A stretch of DNA of 64,000 nucleotides from Arthrobacter sp. C2 (GCA_024207135.1 CP042428.1:4340001-4404000), one strand, 5' to 3'; counted from the first letter of the stretch, positions 45,596-55,900 are shown. A program made the numbers and translations. The notes: generated by a model not told the origin, from the letters alone.

Positions 45596-46019
45596 GGTGG
45601 AGTGTCCTAGTCAAGAGAACTGGATGCGCCGCAAGCAAGCGGCACGTGAACTGTTGAACTGGCTCGTCTCATCACGCGACATGGCCCAAGGCAGCGGCCC
45701 GATGGACGCTGCCGGAAATTGGTGGTGCAAGGAATCATCAATGGCAGGCGAGTGACGCCGATGAAGGAATTAACGAGTGGATGCCGTGAAAACGGTGACG
45801 AGGGTGTCGGCGCCCCCAGTTGCGCCCTGCCCGATACGAGTGACCCGGCCGTGGCCAGATAGTCAGAAGGTTATGGCGCGAATGCGGGGAAGTCAATGGA
45901 AAACGTGTCCCACTCGTTATTGACATGAGCAGGGATGGCGCCGGCATTTGATATCCCAGGGAAGCCTTGGGGCCGGGCCCTGCGTCGAGTCGGGGCCGGG
46001 CACGGACCTAACGGCTCCC
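45596..46019. other. Spacer without recognised gene
   Basis: About 420 bases upstream of the ScyD-like gene and downstream of the MFS gene. AT-richer around 45750-45930. It should carry the ScyD promoter. No open frame with ribosome site and no recognisable protein fragment. Confidence 0.35.
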
Positions 46020-47471
46020 TCAGGTGGGCTGGAGCCCGCGCTCTTGCCCGTCCCCGTCCAGCCCGTGGGACACGATGCGGTCGTGGCACGCGGCGGTGGC
46101 CTCGGGCGGGATGGGCGGTGCACCGACGTGCAGCTTGTTGCTGATGCCCAGTGCCGAGACGACGCCGGAAACCACCATGAGCACCGCGGTCACCAGCACC
46201 ACCCTGTGGAAGGCGGCGGTGTCCAGCACCGGCCCGGTGACCAACCCCACCACGGCAATCGCGAGCAGCCCGGCCACCCGGGACACCGCGTTGTTGATGG
46301 CCGAAGCGATGCCGCTCTGCGCCGGATCGATGGCGCCGAGGATCGCGGCGGTCAGCGGCGCAACGGTGACCGCCAGGCCCAGGCCGAACACCACGACGCC
46401 CGGCAGGATCTGCCACCAGTAGTCCAACGGGTCCTCGGCGAAGAGCATCAGCGCGAAGCCCGTTCCTGCCAGCACCGGTCCCACCGACATGAACAGCCTT
46501 GGTCCGTATTTGCCCGCCAGCGTCCCGAAGAGCGCCGAAAGCGCCAGGGACATGAGCGTCAGCGGGATCGTTGCCAACCCGGCGGCAAAGGCGGTGAAGC
46601 CCGCGGCTTCCTGCAGGAAGACCGGGATGATGAATGTCCCCAGCGAGATGCCGGCATAGAAGGCCGCGGTGGCCAGGTTCCCGATGCCGAAGTTCCGTTC
46701 GCGGAACAGGTGCAGCGGCATCATCGGATCCTTGGCCCGCGACTCGCGCCAGATGAAGGCGGCCAGGCACAACAATCCCAGCGTGAATGGCAGGTAGACC
46801 ATGGGGTGTGCCCAGCCGGGCCCGGCCTGGAAGATCAGGGCAAAGACCGTCCCGGCGAGCCCGAAGGCCACCAGCACGGCACCGGGAAAATCGATCGGCG
46901 TCCGGGCTTCGATTCGCGCCGGGTCGTGCAACCGGGCCAACAGCACCAGCGTGGTGGCGATGGGAATGACGTTGATGGCAAAGACCAGCCGCCAGGAGAC
47001 GGTGTCCACCAGCAGACCGCCGAGCAGCGGACCGGCAACGAACGCCGTGCCGGTCCACCCGGTCCAGGTGCCGATGGCGCCCGCCCGGGGGCCTTTCTCG
47101 AAGGTGGAGGTGATCAGGGCCAGGGAACTGGGGACCAGCAACGCCGCCGCGGCGCCCTGCAGCAGGCGGGCGGCGACCAGCACGGCCCCGGTCGGTGCCG
47201 CGGCGCACAAGAGCGAGGCGATGCCGAAAAGGATGAGCCCGATGCGCAGGATCCGCACCCGCCCGAAGATGTCCGAAAGGCTTCCGGCGACCATGATCAG
47301 GGACCCGAGCGTGAGCAGGTAGCCGTCAAGCACCCACTGCTGGGTGGTGATGCCGCCGCCCAGTTCCCGGGCAATGGCCGGCAGCGCCACGTTGACGATC
47401 GAGCCGTCCAGGAAAGCAACGAAAGACGAGAGGATGGCCACCAAGAGCACGATTCTTTCATGCCGACTCAT
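46020..47471 (-). CDS. MFS drug exporter, DHA2 family (EmrB/QacA-type, 14 helices)
   Basis: Proton-driven efflux protein of 483 residues with about 14 hydrophobic helices. Motif A-like 'GSLSDIFGRVRILRIG', motif C-like 'TGTAFVAGPLLGGLLV', and the N-terminal 'FVAFLDGSIVNVALPAIARE' (motif D1) place it in DHA2. I chose the ATG at 47471 because GGGGA precedes it and the mature N-terminus MSRHERIVLL is standard; the frame is open further upstream. The exported compound is not known. Orientation is opposite to the core cluster. Confidence 0.9.
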   Translation of the reverse strand: MSRHERIVLLVAILSSFVAFLDGSIVNVALPAIARELGGGITTQQWVLDGYLLTLGSLIMVAGSLSDIFGRVRILRIGLILFGIASLLCAAAPTGAVLVAARLLQGAAAALLVPSSLALITSTFEKGPRAGAIGTWTGWTGTAFVAGPLLGGLLVDTVSWRLVFAINVIPIATTLVLLARLHDPARIEARTPIDFPGAVLVAFGLAGTVFALIFQAGPGWAHPMVYLPFTLGLLCLAAFIWRESRAKDPMMPLHLFRERNFGIGNLATAAFYAGISLGTFIIPVFLQEAAGFTAFAAGLATIPLTLMSLALSALFGTLAGKYGPRLFMSVGPVLAGTGFALMLFAEDPLDYWWQILPGVVVFGLGLAVTVAPLTAAILGAIDPAQSGIASAINNAVSRVAGLLAIAVVGLVTGPVLDTAAFHRVVLVTAVLMVVSGVVSALGISNKLHVGAPPIPPEATAACHDRIVSHGLDGDGQERGLQPT

Positions 47472-47659
47472 GATGTTCGTCCCCTTTGGCCTTGGCATCC
47501 CTTGCCCCGACCGTAGGAGCCGGGCCCCAGGCAAGTCAATGGCTTGTCGGCCGATCGCCGGATGGGGCCGGGCACGCAACAACGGGCCGCCGTTCCCTGA
47601 AGGCCGGAAACCCGAGGCCCGCGGAAGAACCGGGGGAAAAAGCCCCCAGCGAACCGGCC

Positions 47660-47673
47660 TATACTGGAGGGCG
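47660..47673 (+). promoter_or_regulatory. -10 box of a probable leaderless truB promoter
   Basis: TATACT (47660-47665) ends seven bases before the GTG at 47673, so transcription would start on or next to the start codon. A purine-rich GGAGGGC between them is too close to act as a normal ribosome site. Confidence 0.5.
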
Positions 47674-48584
47674 TGAAAACTGCCCCGGAGAACCCCACCC
47701 AAGTCATCGGCTCAGGCCTGGTCATCGTCGACAAACCGCAGGGTTGGACGAGCCACGACGTGGTCGGGCGCACGCGCCGGCTGGCGGGGACCCGCAAGGT
47801 CGGGCACGCGGGCACCTTGGATCCGATGGCCACCGGCGTGCTGGTGCTGGGCATCAACAAGGCCACGCGCCTGCTGACCTACATCGTGGGCGCCAACAAG
47901 ACCTACACGGCCACCATCCGCCTGGGCGAATCGACGATCACCGACGACGCCGAGGGCGAGATCGTGCAGACCCGGATCGCCGCCGCGCTCACCGAGGAGC
48001 AGATCCGCGCCTCCATCGCCAAGCTCACCGGCCCGATCGAGCAGGTGCCCTCATCCGTCAGCGCCATCAAGGTCAACGGGGAGCGTGCCTACGCCCGCGT
48101 GCGTGCCGGCGAAGACGTGAAGCTGGCCTCCCGCCCGGTGACCATCCACCGCTTCGAGGTGCACGACATCCGCCGCGAACGAGGCGGCAAGGTCCAGGAC
48201 ATCGACGTGACCGTCGAGTGCTCCTCGGGCACCTACATCCGGGCCCTGGCCCGCGACCTGGGCGAGGACCTGGCCGTGGGCGGGCACCTGACCGCGCTGC
48301 GCCGCACCGAGGTCGGGCCCTACACGCTGGACCGTGCCCGCACGCTGGAACAGCTGGCCAAGGACTTCGAGTACCTGCCGCTGGAACTGGCAGCCGACGC
48401 GCTGTTCACCCGCCGGGACTTGAGTGAGCACGAACGCTCCGAGCTTTCCTTCGGCCGGCGGATCAGCGCGAACGAGACCGAGGAAATGACGGCGGCCTTC
48501 GCCCCCGACGGGACCCTGGTGGCCTTGCTGAAGAACAAGGGCAAGGAAGCCAAGCCCGAACTCGTGTTCGCCACCGCTTCCTAG
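47673..48584 (+). CDS. truB: tRNA pseudouridine(55) synthase
   Basis: Makes pseudouridine 55 in the T-loop of tRNAs, 303 residues. Catalytic motif 'GHAGTLDPMATGVLVLG' with Asp50; 'KTYTATIRLGESTITDDAEG'; 'RPVTIHRFEVHDI'; 'VECSSGTYIRALARDLGEDL'. A C-terminal PUA-like extension is present. GTG start at 47673, probably translated from a leaderless transcript. It now begins its own unit because the ScyD-like/MFS pair separates it from rbfA. Confidence 0.95.
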   Translation: MKTAPENPTQVIGSGLVIVDKPQGWTSHDVVGRTRRLAGTRKVGHAGTLDPMATGVLVLGINKATRLLTYIVGANKTYTATIRLGESTITDDAEGEIVQTRIAAALTEEQIRASIAKLTGPIEQVPSSVSAIKVNGERAYARVRAGEDVKLASRPVTIHRFEVHDIRRERGGKVQDIDVTVECSSGTYIRALARDLGEDLAVGGHLTALRRTEVGPYTLDRARTLEQLAKDFEYLPLELAADALFTRRDLSEHERSELSFGRRISANETEEMTAAFAPDGTLVALLKNKGKEAKPELVFATAS

Positions 48585-48637
48585 CCTGGCTGCGTGCCCG
48601 TGTGTGAACGAATGACTTTTAAGGGGTAACTTCCGCC

Positions 48638-49012
48638 GTGATCGTTGACGGATTCTTCATTGCCGGTGCCATCCTGTGCGCCGTGGCCGTGCTGCTGGGC
48701 GTGCTGGCCACCATCATCCGCACCTATCCGGACGACTTCGCGTTGGTCGCGGTCGCGCTGCTGGAGGTGTTCCTGGTGGTCTACGGGATCGCCGCGGCAA
48801 TCAGGCAGGCCGGGGGACAGGCGATCAGCGGGGAGCCCTGGGAGTTCTGGGGCTACCTGCTCACCGCGCTGCTGATCCCGGTGCTGGCCTTCGTGTGGGC
48901 GGTGACCGACAAGTCGCGGTGGTCGAACACCGTGCTGGCGGTCTCCGGGGCCATAGTCTTTGTCATGTTGTACAGGATGGAACAGATTTGGGACGGGGCG
49001 TTGCCGGCATGA
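48638..49012 (+). CDS. Small four-helix membrane protein, function unknown
   Basis: A 124-residue hydrophobic protein with about four helices ('FFIAGAILCAVAVLLGVLAT', 'FALVAVALLEVFLVVYGIAA', 'WGYLLTALLIPVLAFVWAVT', 'TVLAVSGAIVFVMLYRM'). GTG start after AAGGGG. It overlaps the next gene by four bases (ATGA), and the two probably act together. Similar pairs occur near truB/ribF in related genomes; no function known. Confidence 0.75.
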   Translation: MIVDGFFIAGAILCAVAVLLGVLATIIRTYPDDFALVAVALLEVFLVVYGIAAAIRQAGGQAISGEPWEFWGYLLTALLIPVLAFVWAVTDKSRWSNTVLAVSGAIVFVMLYRMEQIWDGALPA

Positions 49013-49512
49013 GCGAGCACGGAAAAAACCAGGTGAAGCGTTCGCGCATCGTGGATGCGGCTAACCGCAAGGACAACAACAAGCCGGTGCGCTCAAACGG
49101 CGGGCGCAGCTCGGGCCTGGGCCGGATCATCATCGCCGTGTACGGGGTGCTGGCACTTTCGGCCACGGTCCGTGCCGTCTACCAGATCCTGCTGGACTTC
49201 GGCGCGGCTCCGCTGGCCTACCTGCTCAGCGCGCTGGCCGGTGCCGTGTACATCGTGGCGACCCTCGCGCTGGCCTCGAAGAAGCCCGGCAGCTGGAGGC
49301 TCTCCTGGTACGCAGTGCTCTTCGAGCTGGTTGGCGTGCTGGTGGTGGGCACGCTCAGCTTCGCGCTGCCCGCGCTCTTTGCCCACCCGGCGGTGTGGTC
49401 GCACTTCGGTTCGGGCTACGGCTACGTGCCGCTGGTGCTGCCGCTGATCGGCCTGTGGTGGTTGGCCAGACACAAGATGCCGCAGGCCCGGGAGGAAACT
49501 GTGGGGGAGTAG
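49009..49512 (+). CDS. Membrane protein with basic N-terminus, function unknown
   Basis: A 167-residue protein: about 35 charged residues, then four hydrophobic segments ('LGRIIIAVYGVLALSATVRA', 'PLAYLLSALAGAVYIVATLA', 'WYAVLFELVGVLVVGTLSFA', 'YVPLVLPLIGLWWLA'). The layout is like integral-membrane partner proteins of unknown role in Micrococcaceae. Translationally coupled to the preceding gene. Followed by a long hairpin. Confidence 0.75.
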   Translation: MSEHGKNQVKRSRIVDAANRKDNNKPVRSNGGRSSGLGRIIIAVYGVLALSATVRAVYQILLDFGAAPLAYLLSALAGAVYIVATLALASKKPGSWRLSWYAVLFELVGVLVVGTLSFALPALFAHPAVWSHFGSGYGYVPLVLPLIGLWWLARHKMPQAREETVGE

Positions 49513-49544
49513 CTCCCCAACGCGCAGAAGCACAGATGCACCAC

Positions 49545-49598
49545 GAGCCGGGTTCCCCGCCTTTCGCCAGTGACGAAAAGGCCAGGGAAACCCGGCTC
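49545..49598. terminator. Bidirectional hairpin terminator
   Basis: GAGCCGGGTT at 49545-49554 pairs with AACCCGGCTC at 49589-49598; the stem continues inward with one bulge and a second helix (GCCTTTCG with CGAAAAGGC, one bulge). Placed between convergent genes. Confidence 0.75.
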
Positions 49599-49621
49599 GC
49601 TTGGTCTTGCGGGAAGTGGCG

Positions 49622-50233
49622 TTACTTCTTGCCGAAGAGCCCGCCGAGGATGCCGCCCAGATCCGGGCCGCCGGCACCCTGCCCCGGCTGCTGCTGGCCG
49701 GCGCTGTTCCCGCCGCCAAAGAGCCCGCCCAGGATGCCGCCGAGGTCCAGCCCGCCGGGAGCCTGGCCGTTGCCGGCTTCCTGGCCGCCCAGCAGCCCGC
49801 CGAGCATGCCGCCCAGCCCGCCCTGCGAGGACGACAGCTTCTTGGCCAGGAACGCCATGACCAGCGGGGCCAGGATCGGCAGCGCCTTTTGCACCAGCGC
49901 GCCAAGGTCCACCCCGCCGCCTGCGGCGCCGCTGAGCTGGGAGGCAAGGGCCGACTGGTTCTTTCCCAGGGCGTGCTGCACGATCTTTTGCCCGTCGGCG
50001 GTGTCCACCGCGTCGATGTCGACCCCGCCGTCCAGGAACGTCGCGTCGTGCTGCGCGATGGCCGCGGACAGGGCATCGGCGCCGTCGGGGGAGGCCGCGT
50101 TGTTTTGCAGGCCCGCCAGCAGCGAGGGAAGGGCCGTGGCGGCGGTGGCGCGTGCCGTGTCGGCATCGACCCCCAGCTTCGCCCCGAGCTGGTCCAGCGG
50201 GATCATGTTGAGCAGTTCGTTCAGGTCGGCCAT
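49622..50233 (-). CDS. DUF937-domain protein with Gly/Leu-rich repeat tail
   Basis: A 203-residue protein. The N-terminal DUF937 part (about 1-100) is helical: 'LNELLNMIPLDQLGAKLGVD', 'TALPSLLAGLQNNA', 'DADTARATAATALP'. From about residue 115 the sequence becomes Gly/Leu/Pro-rich, with three repeats of the type 'LGG(M/I)LGGL(L/F)G' separated by Gln/Pro/Gly linkers. AAGGAG six bases before the ATG at 50233 fixes the start. Relatives are widespread without known function. The gene is reversed relative to truB and ribF. Confidence 0.83.
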   Translation of the reverse strand: MADLNELLNMIPLDQLGAKLGVDADTARATAATALPSLLAGLQNNAASPDGADALSAAIAQHDATFLDGGVDIDAVDTADGQKIVQHALGKNQSALASQLSGAAGGGVDLGALVQKALPILAPLVMAFLAKKLSSSQGGLGGMLGGLLGGQEAGNGQAPGGLDLGGILGGLFGGGNSAGQQQPGQGAGGPDLGGILGGLFGKK

Positions 50234-50410
50234 CGAGAGCTCCTTGCGATTGGGGGACCGGCGGATTCGCGACCCTGGGCCCCATCCTATGGCGCGCGCC
50301 ACCTCAATGGGTCGCACGACGGACAAGAATCGGCACTTGGAGTATTTGTCGTCCATAATGGTTATGGCCGTGCTCGAATCGGCCGCCCGGATCACCAGCG
50401 AAGGAGCAAC

Positions 50411-51358
50411 GTGCACTATTGGAAAGGCCTCGAAGCCGTACCCCCCGGCATCGGCCCGTCGGTAGTGACCATTGGCAACTTCGACGGGGTCCACCGCGGC
50501 CACCGGGAGGTGCTCGCCGCCGTGGTTGCCACGGCCAAGGAGCGCCACGCCAGGGCCGTGGCCATTTCCTTCGACCCGCACCCGGCACAGGTCCACCGCC
50601 CCGACGACGCCCCCGAACTGATCATGGGGATCGAGGACCGCATCGAGACGCTCGCCGAGGAGGGCCTCGACGGGTTGCTGATGATCCGCTACACCTTGGA
50701 CTTCGCGCGGGCCAGTGCCGAGGAATTCGTTGCCAAGGTCATCGTGGGCGCGCTGAACGCCTGCACCGTGGTCGTGGGCCACGACGTGCGCTTCGGCCGC
50801 GAGAACTCCGGGGACTTCAACGTGATGGTCGCCCTGGGCAAGCAATACGGTTTTGACGTCATTGGCATCGAGGACGTGGGGGAGCACCGCCGCTGGTCCT
50901 CGACCTGGGTGCGCGAGGCGCTGAACCGCGGCGAGGTGGCCACCGCCGCCCAGATCCTGGGCCGCCCGCACCGCATGCGCGGCGAGGTCGTGCACGGGGC
51001 AGCACGCGGCCGCGAGCTCGGCTTCCCCACCGCCAACCTCGACCCCGCCGCCTCCGGCATCATCCCGGCCGACGGCGTGTACGCCGGCTGGCTGGTGGAC
51101 GAGGCACAGGTGCGCTGGCCCGCCGCCATTTCCGTGGGCTCCAACCCGACCTTCGAGGGCGTCAGCCGCCAGGTCGAGGCCCACGTGATTGACCGGCCCG
51201 CCGAGGGCGTGGAGGACTTCGACCTCTACGGCCAGCAGATCATCGTGGAGTTCGTCGAGCACCTGCGCCCGATGGTGGCCTACCGCGGCATCGAGGCGCT
51301 CATCGAACAGATGCGCGAGGACGTTGCGCGTACCCGGACCGTCTTGCTAGATGCCTGA
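50411..51358 (+). CDS. ribF: Bifunctional riboflavin kinase/FAD synthetase
   Basis: Makes FMN and FAD, 315 residues. N-terminal FAD-synthetase domain: 'VTIGNFDGVHRGHREVLAAV', 'ISFDPHPAQVHRPDDAP', 'VVGHDVRFGRENSGDF' and 'WSSTWVREALNRGEVATAA'. C-terminal flavokinase domain: 'VVHGAARGRELGFPTANLDP', 'ADGVYAGWLV', 'SVGSNPTFEG' and 'VEFVEHLRPM'. AAGGAGC directly before the GTG at 50411. Its end overlaps the methyltransferase start by eight bases. No FMN riboswitch was seen upstream. Confidence 0.96.
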   Translation: MHYWKGLEAVPPGIGPSVVTIGNFDGVHRGHREVLAAVVATAKERHARAVAISFDPHPAQVHRPDDAPELIMGIEDRIETLAEEGLDGLLMIRYTLDFARASAEEFVAKVIVGALNACTVVVGHDVRFGRENSGDFNVMVALGKQYGFDVIGIEDVGEHRRWSSTWVREALNRGEVATAAQILGRPHRMRGEVVHGAARGRELGFPTANLDPAASGIIPADGVYAGWLVDEAQVRWPAAISVGSNPTFEGVSRQVEAHVIDRPAEGVEDFDLYGQQIIVEFVEHLRPMVAYRGIEALIEQMREDVARTRTVLLDA

Positions 51359-52166
51359 TTCAACCCCGGAAACCGGTGAGCAGGCCCCTCGGCCGGTTCC
51401 CGGTTTGCCCGCCCGCGCCTTCACCATGGACGCCAAGCGCCGCCGCGAACTGGCCACGGCGTTCAAGGTCGGCGGCGCCCACTATGACGCCGTGCGTCCC
51501 AACTACCCCGACGCCGCACTGGCCTTCATGGTCCCCGTAGCCACCCGCGACGTCGTGGACGTGGGCGCCGGAACCGGGATTTTCACCGCACAGCTCTTGG
51601 CCCGCGGGCTGAACGTCACGGCGGTCGAGCCCTCGGCCGACATGCTCGCGGTGCTGCGCGAGCGCCTGCCCGAGGTCATGGCCCAGGAAGGGACCGGGGA
51701 AGAGACCGGGCTGGAGGAATCCAGCGCGGATGTCATCACCTACGCCCAGGCCTGGCACTGGGTGGACCCGAACGTTGCCAGCACCGAGGCCGCCCGCGTG
51801 CTGAAGCCCGGCGGGAAATTGTCGCTGGTGTGGAACCAGCTCGATGTCTCGGTGCCCTGGGTGCACCGGCTGGCCCGGATCATGCATGCCGGGGATGTGC
51901 ACCGGCCGGACTTCGTCCCGCCGGTGGGTCCGGAGTTCCATGCTCCCGAGTCCGGTTCCTGGATCTGGGAGCAGTCACTGAGCGCCGAGCAGGTCATCGA
52001 GCTGGCCAAGTCCCGAAGCTATTACCTGCGTGCCGGGGCGGCGACCCGCGCGCGGGTCGAGCACAACCTGTCCTGGTACCTCTACGACCACCTGGGCCAC
52101 ACCCAGGGGGAACCGTTCGGGCTGCCGTACCTGACCCACGCATGGCGGGCTAGGCTGCGCAGCTAG
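51351..52166 (+). CDS. SAM-dependent class I methyltransferase
   Basis: Soluble methyltransferase of 271 residues. The Rossmann domain lies at about 55-160, with motif I 'VVDVGAGTGIFTAQLLARGL', motif II 'VTAVEPSADMLAVLRERLPE' and 'DVITYAQAWHWVDPNVASTE', typical of the UbiE/YcgJ-like branch. The substrate is unknown. The ATG at 51351 lies within the end of ribF; an internal ATG at 51426 is an alternative start that keeps the full domain. It probably shares the ribF transcript. Confidence 0.87.
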   Translation: MPDSTPETGEQAPRPVPGLPARAFTMDAKRRRELATAFKVGGAHYDAVRPNYPDAALAFMVPVATRDVVDVGAGTGIFTAQLLARGLNVTAVEPSADMLAVLRERLPEVMAQEGTGEETGLEESSADVITYAQAWHWVDPNVASTEAARVLKPGGKLSLVWNQLDVSVPWVHRLARIMHAGDVHRPDFVPPVGPEFHAPESGSWIWEQSLSAEQVIELAKSRSYYLRAGAATRARVEHNLSWYLYDHLGHTQGEPFGLPYLTHAWRARLRS

Positions 52167-52263
52167 ATTCCTGGGGGTTGGCTTGGGCACGTGCCTCGCC
52201 GCCTACGCTACGATCGGTGGTATTCCGATAATCGCCGTTGCAAGCTGCTTGTCAGGAGCTGAA

Positions 52264-52473
52264 ATGAGTAAGACATTCTTGGTCGCCCTTGGGGCAATGG
52301 CCCTGGCAGGAGTAGTTCTGATCCTGTCGATTCCCGCATTGTTTGGCCAGCACCAGCCCTACCAGGAACAGCTCACCGGGTGGGCGGGAGGACTCTTCGT
52401 CGTGTTCACCGCGATCGTGGTCTCCCTGAGGATTTCTGCACGGCGCAGGCCCCGGCCGGCAGGCAACAAATAG
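52264..52473 (+). CDS. Small two-helix membrane protein
   Basis: A 69-residue protein with two hydrophobic segments ('TFLVALGAMALAGVVLILSI' and 'WAGGLFVVFTAIVVSLRISA') and a basic C-terminus (RRRPRPAGNK). CAGGAG seven bases before the ATG at 52264 supports the start; the frame upstream is not conserved. No family recognised. Confidence 0.6.
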   Translation: MSKTFLVALGAMALAGVVLILSIPALFGQHQPYQEQLTGWAGGLFVVFTAIVVSLRISARRRPRPAGNK

Positions 52474-52827
52474 AGCGATGCACGATCGTTCTTCGAGGGC
52501 GGCGGTGCCAGGGCGCTCCCGCTTCCTTGAATCCGGTTCAGCCGCGAGCCGGGGCAGTGTCGCTCGGTGAGCCGAGATCTTGGTGGTATCGACCTGCATG
52601 CGTCATGGGCGAGGGTGCGCAGCCCAGACCTCGGCGCGAGTGGGGTCCACTGCGCCATGAAGCCCCGGAGACCCGGGCTGTACCGCCTGCGCAGATTTCC
52701 CGGGTGCCGCCGGAGCGTTTCCCGGCCGGAACCGCAGGCGGATGCGCGGGGCAGAAGCCGGGTGTGATGGTGGTCTCAATCCTTCCGTGTTACCGTGAGG
52801 GGAATTCGAGGTTCTGGGCCCGGTCAC
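52474..52827. other. Spacer upstream of the nitrate reductase operon
   Basis: About 350 bases without a convincing gene; overlapping short frames on both strands lack ribosome sites. The 3' third should contain the nar promoter. Confidence 0.4.
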
Positions 52828-52843
52828 ACCGGTAATTGCCGGT
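52828..52843. promoter_or_regulatory. Palindrome upstream of narG, candidate regulator site
   Basis: ACCGGTAATTGCCGGT is a 16-base inverted repeat with one mismatched pair, ending 61 bases before the narG ATG. It does not match the FNR consensus (TTGAT-N4-ATCAA). The bound factor is unknown. Confidence 0.45.
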
Positions 52844-52904
52844 TGGGTTCGGGCATAGGCACCGATCGATTCCGGCGTTCTTGCACCGGGGGAGAAGGAC
52901 CACC

Positions 52905-55900
52905 ATGGGCACCAGCATGAACTCCGGCCTGACAGACGCCTTGATCAAGACCCGAAGGTTTTTTACCAGCAAGGAGGCGGTGTCCCCCGACGGACGCACC
53001 CTGCTCAAGGTCGGCGGGCGCAGCGGGGACGCGTTCTACCGCGACCGCTGGAGCCACGACAAGGTGGTCCGTTCGACCCACGGGGTGAACTGCACCGGCT
53101 CCTGCTCGTGGAACGTGTACGTCAAGGACGGCATCATCACCTGGGAAACCCAGGCCGTCGATTACCCCACCACCGGGCCCGACAAGCCGGAATACGAACC
53201 GCGCGGCTGTCCGCGCGGAGCTTCCTTCTCCTGGTACACCTACTCGCCGACCCGCACGCGCTATCCGTACATCCGCGGGGTGTTGCTGGAGATGTACCGG
53301 GAAGCCAAATCGCGCCTGAAGGATCCGGTGCTGGCCTGGGCGGATGTCACCGAGGACCCGGAGCGCGCGCAGCGGTACAAGCGGGCCCGCGGCAAGGGCG
53401 GGCTGGTGCGCGCCAGCTGGGACGAGGCGGTCGAGATCGTCGCCGCCGCGCACGTGCACACCATCCGCAAGTGGGGTCCGGACCGGGTGGCCGGTTTCTC
53501 GCCGATCCCGGCCATGTCGATGGTCTCCCACGCTTCCGGGGCCCGGTTCGTGAACCTGATCGGCGGCTCGATGCTGAGCTTCTACGACTGGTACGCCGAC
53601 ATGCCGATCGCCTCCCCGCAGGTTTTCGGCGACCAGACCGATGTCCCCGAATCGGGGGACTGGTGGGATGCCGGATACCTCATGATGTGGGGCTCCAATG
53701 TCCCGGTGACCCGGACCCCCGACGCGCACTGGATGACCGAGGCGCGCTACCGGGGGCAAAAAGTCGTCGTGGTGTCTCCCGACTTTGCCGACAGCACCAA
53801 GTTTGCCGATGAATGGCTGGCCGCCGAGCCTGGCACCGACGGCGCCCTGGCGATGGCCATGGGGCATGTGATCCTCAAGGAATTCCATGTCGAGCGGCAA
53901 ACCCCCTACTTCACCGGGTACGTGAAGAAATACACCGACCTGCCGTTCCTGGTCATCCTGGACGAGGCGCAAGACGCGGACGGGGCGCGCACCTTCACGG
54001 CCGGAAAGTTCCTCACCGCCGAGGACCTGACCACGGAAATCGCCCATGAAGAGGAAAACGCGGCCTTCAAGGCGGTGCTCGTGGATGCGGCGACCGACTC
54101 CCTGGTGGTGCCCCCGGGCACCTTGGGCCACCGCTACGGCGAAACGGGCGTGGGCAAGTGGAACCTGGACCTGGGGGACATCGACCCGAGACTCACGTTG
54201 ATCGACAAGGCCGATGAAAACGTGAGCGTGGACATGCCGCGCTTCGACGCCGGCCAGGGCAACATCGGAGTCATCCGCCGCGGGGTCCCGGCGCGCCGGG
54301 TCGCCGGCCGGCTGGTGACCACCGTCTTTGACTTGCTGCTGGCCCAATACGGGGTGGGACGCCCCGGGCTTCCGGGGCAGTGGCCCACAGGCTACGACGA
54401 CGCCGACTCCCCGTACACCCCGGCCTGGCAGGAAAAGATCACCGGGGTCCCGGCAGCCGCGGCCGAGCGGATCGGCCGCGAGTTCGCGCAGAACGCGGAG
54501 GATTCCAAGGGCAGGTCCATGATCCTGATGGGTGCCGGAACCAACCACTGGTTCCACTCCGACACCATTTACCGCACCTTCCTGACCATGACCACTGTCA
54601 CCGGATGCCAGGGGGTCAACGGCGGGGGCTGGGCCCACTACGTGGGCCAGGAAAAGGTCCGTCCGCTGACCGGATACACGCAGCTGGCCAACGCCTTGGA
54701 CTGGATGCGGCCGGCACGGAACATGGTGCAGACCGCTTATTGGTACCTGCACACCGATCAATTCCGCTACGACCAGTTCGGCGCGGACGCGCTCACCGCC
54801 CGGACCGGCAAGGGCCAGCTGGCCGGCAAGACGACCGCCGACGTCATAGCCCAGTCCGCACGTCTGGGCTGGATGCCTTCCTATCCCACTTTTGACCGCA
54901 ACCCGTTGGTCATCGGCGCCCAGGCGCGGGAAAAGGGGCAAACCTCTGCGGACTACGTGGTCGAGGAGCTCAAGGCCGGGCGCCTGGCCTTCGCCGCGGA
55001 GGACCCCGACGCCCCGGAGAATTTTCCCCGGGTGCTTTCGCTGTGGCGCTCGAACCTGATCGGTTCCTCGGCCAAGGGCAACGAGTACTTCCTCAACCAC
55101 CTGCTGGGGGCCTCGCACACGATCACGGCGAAGGAAACAGCCGAGCGTTTCCGGCCCAAGGACGTGAAGTGGCGTGAGAAGGCACCGATCGGCAAGCTCG
55201 ACCTGCTGACCACGCTGGATTTCCGGATGACCAGTTCGACCCTGCACTCGGACATCGTGTTGCCTGCGGCGACCTGGTACGAGAAGTACGACCTGTCCAC
55301 CACGGACATGCACCCGTTCGTGAACTCCTTCAACCCCGCGATCTCCCCGCCCTGGCTCGCGCGCACGGACTGGGATGCCTGGCAGGAGATTTCCCGGGTC
55401 TTCAGCAAGCTGGCCGAACGCCACCTGGGCACGCAGACCGACGTGGTCGCCGCACCGCTGACCCACGACACCCCCGACGCGATGGCGGCTCCTCACGGGA
55501 AGGTGCGGGACTGGAAATATGGCGAATGCGAGCCCGTGCCGGGCGTCACCATGCCCAAGATCATCGAGGTCGAGCGGGACTACACCGCAATCGGCGAGAA
55601 GATGCGATCGATCGGGCCCCTGCTGGACACCCTGGGCGCCACCACGAAGGGCATCACCTTTGAGCTGGGACCGGAGATCGAGGAGTTGAAGAAGAAGAAC
55701 GGGGTCGTGCGCGGAGGCGTGGCCCACGGGCGCCCGGACATCCTCAAGGACTTCCAGGCCTGCGAGATGATCCTGATGCTCTCGGGCACCACCAACGGGC
55801 GCCTGGCGACCGAGGGCTTCAAGACGCTGGAGAAGCGCACCGGCACCAGACTGCACGACCTGGCCTCGGAACACGAGGGCAAGCGCATCACCTTTGCCGA

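Noticed and set aside
45948-47516. A 522-codon plus-strand frame across the MFS gene
   Set aside because: The translation is Gly/Arg/Gln-rich and not protein-like; the minus strand encodes a complete 14-helix transporter.
50234-50410. Possible FMN riboswitch upstream of ribF
   Set aside because: The spacer is short and lacks the conserved RFN-element sequences; ribF has a simple AAGGAGC-GTG start.
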